Made by a program: the position numbers and the translations under genes
Source: Pseudomonas fluorescens
GTDB lineage: Bacteria > Pseudomonadota > Gammaproteobacteria > Pseudomonadales > Pseudomonadaceae
Reading direction: 5' to 3'
Length of the DNA stretch: 64,000 nucleotides
NCBI RefSeq assembly: GCF_018614655.1
Contig: NZ_JAGGOG010000004.1
Span: forward strand, 456,432-520,431
The notes under the pieces: model-generated
What the model saw: only the letters and a program-made list of their open reading frames with translations
What the model was told of the DNA's origin: nothing
Databases searched by the model: none
Part shown: positions 57,655-64,000 of the stretch, one piece after another
Numbering within the stretch: the stretch's first letter is position 1
Layout: each line of letters starts with the position of its first letter

Positions 57655-58290
57655 TCAGCGCTGCGCAACCCGCAGGTTGCTTTGCTCTTTAGGCAGAACA
57701 CGCTTGGCAATCACGTAGTTCTTGTCCCAGAACGGCTTTTTCAGCGTGTCGATACTGACCGATTTGCCACGACGCGGTGCGTGGATAAAGCGGTCGTTGC
57801 CCAGGTAGATGGCAACGTGGTTGACCTGACGGCTCTTCAGTTTGAAGAACAACAGATCGCCTGGTTTCAGGTCCTTGCGCTCAACCTTCTGCCCGTGGCC
57901 GCTGGCCATGGCGTTGGACGTGCGTGGCAAATCCACGGCTTTAACGTCGTTAAACGCATATTTCACCAAGCCGCTGCAGTCGAACCCTTTACTTGGGCTG
58001 CTGCCGCCCCAACGATAAGGAGTGCCGAGCACATTAACGGCACGGCTCAGGACGTTGCTGCTTTGCTTGGTGTTGACCGCCATCAGGGCGGGATTTGCTT
58101 TACCGTTTGCCTTGCTCAGTTGAGTCGGGCGCTTGACGGTGAGTTTTACCGATTTGGCGGAGCTGGTGGTTGCATGAACTTTAGGGGTGAAACCATTAAC
58201 GTTCGGAAGTCGTTGCTCACGGTTGGTGGCGTGGGCGGCCAGTGGCATTAATAGGCAAATGGTTAGCCATGTCTTGAAAAATGGTCGCAT
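57655..58290 (-). CDS. NlpC/P60 peptidoglycan endopeptidase (C40)
   Basis: This 211-residue secreted cell-wall hydrolase has a signal peptide (1 to about 21, LMPLAAHA), a basic low-complexity linker (35-70), then the NlpC/P60 domain with Cys105 (FDCSGLVKYAF), His158 (NHVAIYLG) and His170 (FIHAPRRGK) as the catalytic set. It likely cuts the D-Glu-mDAP bond in peptide stems. The protein lacks a lipobox. It is convergent with pilT and divergent from the TM2 gene. Confidence 0.92.
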   Translation of the reverse strand: MRPFFKTWLTICLLMPLAAHATNREQRLPNVNGFTPKVHATTSSAKSVKLTVKRPTQLSKANGKANPALMAVNTKQSSNVLSRAVNVLGTPYRWGGSSPSKGFDCSGLVKYAFNDVKAVDLPRTSNAMASGHGQKVERKDLKPGDLLFFKLKSRQVNHVAIYLGNDRFIHAPRRGKSVSIDTLKKPFWDKNYVIAKRVLPKEQSNLRVAQR

Positions 58291-58540
58291 TAGGCAAGGC
58301 TCTTATGGGTTTGCGCGCAACTTTATAACAGCTTTTTGTGTCTTTCTCAGGCCGTTTGTCGACTGAACCCTGCGGTCAAATTCAGGAAAAGCGCGACCAA
58401 ATGCCGCAATTGTCCTACACAAGTCAGGTGGTACAAGGCTTTGAGGGAAGCGACGATACCATTTGCCGCATGTCGGGTGCTCGTAAAAAAGTCACAAAGA
58501 AACCAGAAATATTTATCTATCGAGGCAAAAGAGGTACTCC

Positions 58541-58969
58541 ATGAACACCTATCGACAGGATGTTTCGCAGCAAGATACCCACAGCAAGGTGATCGGTTAC
58601 CTGCTCTGGATTTTCGGTTTTACCGGCGCTCACCGTTTTTATTACGGCAAACCGGTGACCGGGACGATCTGGTTTTTCACCTTCGGATTGTTGGGGATTG
58701 GCTGGCTGATCGACTTGTTCCTGATTCCAGCCATGGACCGGGAAGCGGACCTGCGTTTTACCGCCGGACCGATTGAGTACAACGTGGCCTGGATCCTGTT
58801 GGCGTTCCTGGGTGTGTTCGGTTTGCACCGTATGTATCAGGGCAAATGGATTACCGGGATCATCTATTTGCTGACCGGTGGTTTGTTCCTGATTGGGGTG
58901 CTGTACGACTTCTGGACGCTGAATACGCAGATTTCGATTGGCAATGCCGAGCGTAATAACGGGCGTTAA
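58541..58969 (+). CDS. TM2-domain membrane protein
   Basis: This 142-residue protein has about four hydrophobic segments. The TM2 domain occurs twice in outline: KVIGYLLWIFGFTGAHRFYYGKPVTG and AWILLAFLGVFGLHRMYQGKWITG, each with the G-x-H-R-x-Y pattern. TM2 proteins have no established bacterial function. The ATG at 58541 lies in a context with AGGTACTCC upstream; the 250-base gap before it holds no other gene. Confidence 0.88.
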   Translation: MNTYRQDVSQQDTHSKVIGYLLWIFGFTGAHRFYYGKPVTGTIWFFTFGLLGIGWLIDLFLIPAMDREADLRFTAGPIEYNVAWILLAFLGVFGLHRMYQGKWITGIIYLLTGGLFLIGVLYDFWTLNTQISIGNAERNNGR

Positions 58970-58993
58970 GCTTCGGGAGACTTGTGGAGATCA

Positions 58994-59089
58994 AAATGTG
59001 GGAGCGGGCTTGCTCGCGAAAGCGGAGTGTCAGTCACAGAATATGTCGACTGATCCACCGCATTCGCGAGCAAGCCCGCTCCCACATTT
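58994..59089. repeat. REP inverted pair, 27-base perfect arms
   Basis: The arms at 58994-59020 (AAATGTGGGAGCGGGCTTGC...) and 59063-59089 are perfect reverse complements, including the flanking AAA/TTT. It is between convergent TM2 and pyrC' genes. Confidence 0.93.
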
Positions 59090-59111
59090 ACTGTGCCCTC
59101 TGTAGGTCGAG

Positions 59112-60383
59112 TCAGGCCTGGTAGCTGATCCGCCCATCCACCAAGGTATACCGCACATTCGCCGGCAAACTGTGGCCGATGAACGGGCAATTCTCACCCT
59201 TGGACAGCCAGTGCTCCCCGGCAATCGTGGAACTGGCCGGATCAAACAGCACTACATCCGCCGCCGAACCCACTGCCAGCTTGCCCGCAGGCAGGCGCAG
59301 TGCCTCTGCAGGGCCGGCACTCAAGCGCGCCAGCAGCGTCGGCAGGTCCAGCAAACCATCTTCCACCAACGTCATTGCCAGTGGCAGCAACAACTCGACA
59401 CTGCTGATCCCAGGCTCTGTCGCACCAAACGGTGCCAGCTTGGCATCGCGCTCGTGAGGCTGGTGATGACTGGAAATCGCTGAAACCACCCCAGACTTCA
59501 CGGCCGCGCGCAAACCGTCGCGGTCGGCGCGGGTGCGCAGTGGCGGTTGCACGTGGTACAGGCTGGAGAAGTCGATCAGCGCCTCATCCGTCAGGATCAG
59601 TTGATACAGCGCCACATCTGCCGTCACCGGCAGGCCGCGTGCTTGAGCCTGGGCGATCAAGGTCACGCCCCGGGCACTGGTCAGTTGGCTGAAATGCGCA
59701 CGCACGCCGCTTTGTTCGACCAACAGCAGGTCCCGGGCCAGGGCCACGGTCTCGGCGGTTTCCGGGATGCCCGGCAGGCCGAGGAAGCTGGCGATGGCGC
59801 CTTCGTGGGCCAGGCCGCCTTCGGCGAGGTCGCGGTCCTGGGAGTGGAAAATCACCGTCAGGTCGAAGGTGGCTGCATATTCCAGGGCACGGCACAGGGT
59901 GCGTGTACTGCGAAAGCTCTCCAGACCGTTGCCAAAGGCCACACAGCCGGCGTCGCGCAGGGCGATCAGCTCGGCCAACTGTTCACCGTCCAGGCCTTTG
60001 CTCAGGGCGCCGATGGGGAACACTTTGCAATTGCCGGCTTCGCGGGCGCGATCGAGGATCAGCTCGGTCACGGCCGAGGTGTCCAGCACCGGTTTGGTCT
60101 GCGGTGGGCAGCACAGGCTGGTAACGCCGCCGGCCGCTGCTGCACGGGTTTCGCTGGCGATCGTGCCTTTGCGGCTGTAACCCGGTTCGCGCAGGGCGAC
60201 ATTCAGGTCCACCAGCCCAGGCGCGGCCACCAGCCCTTTGGCGTCGATGGTTTCGCTGGCGCTGAAACCACTCGGGGCGGCCCCGATGGCAATGATCTTG
60301 CCGGCTTCCAGATGAAGGTCGGTGACTTGATCCAGGCCACTGGCGGAATCAATGACTCGGGCGCCGAGAATGCTGAGCTTCAC
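59112..60383 (-). CDS. pyrC': Inactive dihydroorotase homologue PyrC' (PyrX), ATCase partner
   Basis: This 423-residue amidohydrolase-fold protein has the metal-binding DxHxH motif as D59-L-N61-V-A63, so the first two histidines of active dihydroorotase are replaced by Asn and Ala. This fits the pseudomonad PyrC', which has no dihydroorotase activity but forms the dodecameric aspartate carbamoyltransferase with PyrB. Later family motifs persist ([28 protein letters not shown]). It overlaps pyrB by 4 bases, so the two are made in step. Confidence 0.94.
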   Translation of the reverse strand: MKLSILGARVIDSASGLDQVTDLHLEAGKIIAIGAAPSGFSASETIDAKGLVAAPGLVDLNVALREPGYSRKGTIASETRAAAAGGVTSLCCPPQTKPVLDTSAVTELILDRAREAGNCKVFPIGALSKGLDGEQLAELIALRDAGCVAFGNGLESFRSTRTLCRALEYAATFDLTVIFHSQDRDLAEGGLAHEGAIASFLGLPGIPETAETVALARDLLLVEQSGVRAHFSQLTSARGVTLIAQAQARGLPVTADVALYQLILTDEALIDFSSLYHVQPPLRTRADRDGLRAAVKSGVVSAISSHHQPHERDAKLAPFGATEPGISSVELLLPLAMTLVEDGLLDLPTLLARLSAGPAEALRLPAGKLAVGSAADVVLFDPASSTIAGEHWLSKGENCPFIGHSLPANVRYTLVDGRISYQA

Positions 60384-61384
60384 TGGGCGTTCTCCTGCTC
60401 GAATTGACGTTGCGCGGTTTGCCCGCTCATGGCCATGGACAACACGGCCATGCGCACGGCGATGCCGTAGGTAACCTGGTTGAGAATGACCGATTGCGGT
60501 CCGTCGGCCACCGCCGACTCAATCTCCACGCCACGGTTGATCGGGCCCGGGTGCATGACGATGGCATCCGGTTTGGCGCCGGCCAGGCGCGCGGTGGTCA
60601 GGCCGAACAGGCGATAGAACTCGCCTTCGCTCGGCAACAGGCCACCGGACATGCGCTCGCGTTGCAGGCGCAGCATGATCACTACGTCGACGTCTTTCAG
60701 GCCTTCGGCCATGTCGGTGTAGACCTTCACGCCGTATTGCTCGATACCGATGGGCAGCAGGGTTTTTGGCGCGATCACTCGGATGTCCGGGCAGCCCAGG
60801 GTTTTCAGGGCCAGCATGTTCGAGCGCGCTACCCGTGAGTGCAGGATGTCGCCGACGATGGCCACCGAGAGGTTTTCAAAGCCGCCCTTGTGCCGGCGGA
60901 TGGTCAGCATGTCGAGCATGCCCTGGGTCGGGTGGGCGTGACGGCCGTCGCCGCCGTTGATGATCGCCACCTGCGGGCACACATGTTCGGCGATGAAGTG
61001 TGCGGCACCGGAGTCGCCGTGACGCACCACGAACATGTCGGCGGCCATGGCTTCCAGGTTGCGCAGGGTGTCGAGCAGGGTTTCACCCTTGCTCGCCGAC
61101 GATGTCGAGACGTTCAGGGTGATCACATCCGCCGACAGCCGCTGGGCCGCCAGTTCAAAGGTGGTGCGGGTTCGGGTGGAGTTCTCGAAGAACACGTTGC
61201 AGATGGTTTTGCCGCGCAGCAGCGGGACTTTTTTCACCGCCCGGCCGCCGACTTCCAGGAACGAGTCAGCGGTGTCGAGGATTTCGGTGAGCAGTTCGCG
61301 GGGCAAACCGTCGAGGGACAAGAAGTGGCGCAGTTGGCCCTGAGCATTGAGCTGCAGCGGGCGCTTGGCATCTAGAGGCGTCAT
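60380..61384 (-). CDS. pyrB: Aspartate carbamoyltransferase catalytic subunit PyrB
   Basis: This 334-residue enzyme makes carbamoyl-aspartate, the first committed step of pyrimidine synthesis. The carbamoyl phosphate loop is F-E-N-S69-T-R-T-R-T74, with KGETLLDT, the HPTQGMLDM and [12 protein letters not shown] motifs. As in other pseudomonads the N-terminus is extended by about 20 residues compared with E. coli, a region implicated in nucleotide regulation. The start ATG 61384 gives [15 protein letters not shown]; the frame is open to 61402. pyrR lies 24 bases upstream on the same strand. Confidence 0.96.
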   Translation of the reverse strand: MTPLDAKRPLQLNAQGQLRHFLSLDGLPRELLTEILDTADSFLEVGGRAVKKVPLLRGKTICNVFFENSTRTRTTFELAAQRLSADVITLNVSTSSASKGETLLDTLRNLEAMAADMFVVRHGDSGAAHFIAEHVCPQVAIINGGDGRHAHPTQGMLDMLTIRRHKGGFENLSVAIVGDILHSRVARSNMLALKTLGCPDIRVIAPKTLLPIGIEQYGVKVYTDMAEGLKDVDVVIMLRLQRERMSGGLLPSEGEFYRLFGLTTARLAGAKPDAIVMHPGPINRGVEIESAVADGPQSVILNQVTYGIAVRMAVLSMAMSGQTAQRQFEQENAQ

Positions 61385-61408
61385 CGCGGGGACTCTGTAC
61401 AAGGCGGT

Positions 61409-61915
61409 TTAAAGGGCAAGGTCTTGCAGTTCGAGTTCGAGCGGCGTGGGACCGGACAATTTTACCCGTTGGCTGGCCGCAAGCGACAGTGTGGCGCCAA
61501 CCACGTCCGGGCTGATGGGCAGTTCGCCCGCGTCCAGGTCCAGCAGGCAGACCAGCGTGATGCTGGCCGGGCGCCCGTAATCGAACAATTCATTCATGGC
61601 GGCGCGGATGGTACGACCGCTCATCAGCACGTCATCGATCAGTACCAGATGCTGCCCCTCGATCTCGAATGGCAGGGCCGACGGACGTACTTGTGGGTGC
61701 AGTCCGTTCTGACTGAAATCGTCGCGGTAGAAGGAGACGTCGAGCGTGCCCAGGGGCGAATGGCTGCCCAGTTCTTCCAGTAGCGCCTGGGCTACCCAGA
61801 CGCCGCCCGTGCGAATGCCAATAAAGCGTGGCTCGCTGATGGCACGGTGTTCCAGGTGGGCTTTGAGGCGTAACGCCATCTGGCTGATCAGTTCGGCGGG
61901 ATTGGGCAGGCTCAT
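61409..61915 (-). CDS. pyrR: Pyrimidine regulatory protein / uracil phosphoribosyltransferase PyrR
   Basis: This 168-residue phosphoribosyltransferase fold has the PRPP motif [17 protein letters not shown] and [15 protein letters not shown]. In Bacillus PyrR binds pyr mRNA; in pseudomonads it is reported as a regulator of pyr genes with weak or no transferase role. The start ATG 61915 ([13 protein letters not shown]) is preferred; the frame is open to 61969. It lies between ruvX and pyrB in one minus-strand set, with a small hairpin between it and ruvX. Confidence 0.93.
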   Translation of the reverse strand: MSLPNPAELISQMALRLKAHLEHRAISEPRFIGIRTGGVWVAQALLEELGSHSPLGTLDVSFYRDDFSQNGLHPQVRPSALPFEIEGQHLVLIDDVLMSGRTIRAAMNELFDYGRPASITLVCLLDLDAGELPISPDVVGATLSLAASQRVKLSGPTPLELELQDLAL

Positions 61916-61978
61916 GGTGGCTCCTTCAAGGCCTTGCGCGGCGGGGGCGACGGCAAGGTCCGGGCTCAAACGTAAGAA

Positions 61979-61996
61979 GACGCGGCAAGCCGCGTC
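61979..61996. repeat. Perfect 8-base hairpin between ruvX and pyrR
   Basis: GACGCGGC and GCCGCGTC form an eight-pair stem with a two-base AA joint, just after the ruvX stop. No T-run follows on either strand, so it is not a standard terminator; a role in attenuation or mRNA stability is possible. Confidence 0.5.
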
Positions 61997-61998
61997 AG

Positions 61999-62436
61999 TC
62001 AGGACTCAAATAATGCGGTGTTTTCGTCCAGCCAGCCCTGCAACAGCAAGGCGGCGGCAATGGCGTCCACCGGGTTGTCGCGGTAGCTGCCTTTCTGCCC
62101 GCCACGGTCGCGGCGCTCGCCCTTGGCCTCGAAGGTGGTCAGGCGTTCGTCGTGGGTATAGAAGGGCAGGTTGTAGCGGCCATTGAGTCGACGGGCGAAT
62201 TTTTCGGCCCGCAGGCACATGTCGCTTGGGGTGCCGTCCATGTTCAAGGGCAGGCCGACGACGACGGCGTCGGGCTTCCACTCCTTGATCAGGGCTTCCA
62301 CCTGGTTCCAGTCCGGCACGCCGTTCTGGGCTTTCAGGGTACACAGCTCGCGGGCCTGGCCAGTGATGACCTGCCCGACGGCGACGCCGATCTGTTTGGT
62401 GCCGTAGTCAAAACCGAGGATCAGACGCAAGGCCAT
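61999..62436 (-). CDS. ruvX: RuvX/YqgF, Holliday-junction resolvase-like nuclease
   Basis: This 145-residue RNase H-fold nuclease has the strand-1 aspartate in [33 protein letters not shown] and a C-terminal Asp in [18 protein letters not shown]. YqgF family members act in 16S rRNA 5' processing and perhaps junction resolution. It overlaps algH by one base (ATGA-type junction at 62436). Residues are conserved. Confidence 0.93.
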   Translation of the reverse strand: MALRLILGFDYGTKQIGVAVGQVITGQARELCTLKAQNGVPDWNQVEALIKEWKPDAVVVGLPLNMDGTPSDMCLRAEKFARRLNGRYNLPFYTHDERLTTFEAKGERRDRGGQKGSYRDNPVDAIAAALLLQGWLDENTALFES

Positions 62437-63005
62437 CAGGCGTGCCCCGCCTGGCTGGTCAACAGGCTGAGGTTGACCCGCAGCTTGGCCGCAGCCGCTT
62501 CCAGGCGTAATTCACTGGGGGTGTTGAACAGGATGTCAGCGTCAAACGGGCAGGTCAGCCAGGCATTGCTGGCCAGCTCGGCTTCCAGTTGCCCGGCTTC
62601 CCAGCCGGCGTAGCCGAGAGTGATCAGGCTCTGTTGCGGACCGATGCCATCGGCGATGGCAAATAGCACATCCTGGGAGGTGGACAGCGACAGCCCGTCG
62701 AGATCTACCGTGGCCTGGAATGTTGGACCTGTGGGGTGCAAGACAAAACCCCGGTCAGTTTGCACCGGCCCGCCGATGTAGATCGGCACGTCCTGGCAGT
62801 TGGCCGACGGGTCGATGTCTGGGCGCAGTTGCTCGAGGATATCAGCCAGGTTCAGGTCCTGCGGGCGGTTGACCACCAGGCCCATGGCGCCATTGGCCGT
62901 GTGCTCGACGATGTAGGTCAAGGTCTGCGCAAAGTTCGGGTCGGCCATATGGGGCATGGCGATCAGGAATTGGTGCTTGAGGTAGGTCGGGCTGACATTT
63001 TTCAT
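62436..63005 (-). CDS. algH: YqgE/AlgH family protein
   Basis: This 189-residue protein begins MKNVSPTYLKHQFLIAMPHMADPNFAQTLTYIVEH and holds the DUF179/AlgH motifs GAMGLVVNRP, YIGGPVQTDRGFVLH and SLITLGYAGWEAGQLE. In Pseudomonas it was linked to alginate and virulence gene control; its biochemical role is unresolved. The start ATG 63005 is chosen (189 residues, family length) over in-frame ATG 63041. It sits in the fixed algH-ruvX-pyrR order. Confidence 0.94.
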   Translation of the reverse strand: MKNVSPTYLKHQFLIAMPHMADPNFAQTLTYIVEHTANGAMGLVVNRPQDLNLADILEQLRPDIDPSANCQDVPIYIGGPVQTDRGFVLHPTGPTFQATVDLDGLSLSTSQDVLFAIADGIGPQQSLITLGYAGWEAGQLEAELASNAWLTCPFDADILFNTPSELRLEAAAAKLRVNLSLLTSQAGHA

Positions 63006-63100
63006 GTCCGCTAGTGTGGCGTTGGAGGGGCGAACTGACAAGCTGGGGATACGCAGGAATTGGTTTGGCGTGTTGATTCTCTGTAGGAACGAGGGGTCGG

Positions 63101-64000
63101 TTAGTTGCTGGACAGCCGATCACCCTTGGCGAATTTCCAGGTGCGGATGATTTCCAGGCGGTCGATGTCTGCCAGGTCGCCTGTAAACGGCGCAAACGGT
63201 GCCGCCAGACGCACAATCCGCTGCGCGGCCTGGTCCAGCAATGGTTGCCCGGAAGACTCAAGCACCAGCACTTCATACAACGAACCGTCGCGGTTGATCG
63301 ATACCAGTAGCCGCAAGTTGCCGTAGATCTGCTGGCGGCGGGCTTCGTCCGGGTAGTTGAGGTTGCCGATGCGCTCCACCTTCTTGCGCCATTCGTCCTT
63401 ATACCAGGCACCCTTGTCGCGCATGGTGGAGGCCGCATTCAGGCGATAAATTCGTGGGCGCTTGGCATAAAGCTGCTGTTCGTTGGCCAGTTCGGCTTCC
63501 AGGCTGGAGATTTCGCTGGAGAGCTGGGAGCTGTCAAACGCGGGGGCGGACGTCTTGGGGGCGGGTTCGGTCTTGACCTTTTCGCGCTGGGTCGCGGCTT
63601 TTTGCGGCTTGGGTGCGGTGGTGGCGACAGCAGCCTTGGGTGCTGCCTGCTTGACCTCGGGCTTGGGTGCCGGAGGCGGTTTGACCTTGTTGACCTTGTT
63701 GTCCTGGAACGGCGCCACTTCGGTGGTCTTGGGTACCGCCTTCTTGTCCAGGGTGCCGCTGCCTTGTTGATTGTCCTGGGCGAGAAAGTCAGCCTTTTCC
63801 GGCTTCTTTTCGCTCTTGAAGGTGGCGAGGGTGATTTCCAGGGTTTTGCTGATCTGCTTGGGCTCGGCAAAGGTGAAGCCCAGGCCGAGGATCAAAGCCA
63901 GGTGAATCAACGCGGCCAGAAACAGGGTAAATCCGAGCCGATCAGCCGGGCGCACGCCGCTGTGGGAGAGTTCTGGGGGCAGATCGGACGAGAGCGTCAT
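63101..64000 (-). CDS. TonB-type energy transducer
   Basis: This 299-residue protein has a single N-terminal membrane helix (about 25-44, LFLAALIHLALILGLGFTFA), a Pro/Lys/Ala-rich periplasmic spacer (about 70-150) and a C-terminal TonB-like domain (about 210-295, YPDEARRQQIYGNLRLLVSINRDGSL). It resembles the TonB3 class of Pseudomonas, implicated in twitching motility and pilus assembly in PAO1, as I recall, rather than the siderophore TonB1. The start ATG ends on the last base of the window, so an earlier start cannot be excluded. algH lies 95 bases downstream. Confidence 0.88.
   Translation of the reverse strand: MTLSSDLPPELSHSGVRPADRLGFTLFLAALIHLALILGLGFTFAEPKQISKTLEITLATFKSEKKPEKADFLAQDNQQGSGTLDKKAVPKTTEVAPFQDNKVNKVKPPPAPKPEVKQAAPKAAVATTAPKPQKAATQREKVKTEPAPKTSAPAFDSSQLSSEISSLEAELANEQQLYAKRPRIYRLNAASTMRDKGAWYKDEWRKKVERIGNLNYPDEARRQQIYGNLRLLVSINRDGSLYEVLVLESSGQPLLDQAAQRIVRLAAPFAPFTGDLADIDRLEIIRTWKFAKGDRLSSN

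Overview
The window looks like chromosomal DNA of a fluorescent Pseudomonas (P. fluorescens group). Three observations support this: high GC with typical pseudomonad codon use, a gene order that broadly follows the P. aeruginosa PAO1 segment from rppH-ptsP to the pyrR-ruvX-algH-tonB region (recalled synteny, not computed), and about 18 palindromic REP/REPIN-type repeats in the intergenic gaps. No rRNA, tRNA, CRISPR array, transposase, integrase or prophage gene was seen. Most genes are housekeeping and intact.

Layout. 1-7.1 kb: end of a DUF2269 membrane protein, a HAD phosphatase, rppH, ptsP (nitrogen PTS enzyme I), an NRDE/TANGO2 protein, lgt and a long-form thyA. 7.2-16.8 kb is the most accessory-looking part: a divergent cadR/cadA cadmium-zinc resistance pair with a visible MerR-type operator, a LysR regulator, a three-gene 2-aminoethylphosphonate-type ABC importer, an FAD oxidoreductase and a PhnZ-like HD-domain oxygenase. 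16.8-20.8 kb: an overlapping DUF3482 GTPase/DUF2868 membrane pair, folA, and a relBE toxin-antitoxin module with a perfect palindromic operator. 20.8-28.4 kb: tcyP (cystine), pchP (phosphorylcholine phosphatase), ilvD, an MFS transporter and rlmI. 28.7-31.6 kb: an HDOD protein, mutM, a 2[4Fe-4S] ferredoxin and coaD. 31.7-36.1 kb: a GMC oxidoreductase, a small Tat lipoprotein and coniferyl aldehyde dehydrogenase, with a divergent TetR regulator. 36.1-42 kb: sseA, an alpha/beta hydrolase, rsmD and a paired M16 peptidase operon. 42-46.3 kb: ftsY-ftsE-ftsX-rpoH. 46.4-49.9 kb: mtgA, DUF423, thiS-thiG-trmB, DUF3392. 50-54 kb: DUF4426-rdgB-hemW and metX-metW. 54.3-57.5 kb: yggS-proC-yggT with divergent pilT. 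57.6-64 kb: an NlpC/P60 hydrolase, a TM2 protein, and tonB-algH-ruvX-pyrR-pyrB-pyrC' on the minus strand.

How the parts fit. CadR/CadA is a metal-sensing export unit. The phosphonate cluster pairs import with two candidate catabolic enzymes but has neither phnY nor phnX nearby. The GMC-Tat-aldehyde dehydrogenase group looks like an alcohol to aldehyde to acid oxidation module under TetR control. PyrB sits with a dihydroorotase homologue whose metal-binding histidines are replaced, as expected for a structural PyrB partner. I found no wholly new system. The best candidates for under-described biology are the phosphonate cluster, the DUF3482/DUF2868 GTPase-membrane pair, the GMC/Tat-lipoprotein unit and the nested composite palindromic repeats.
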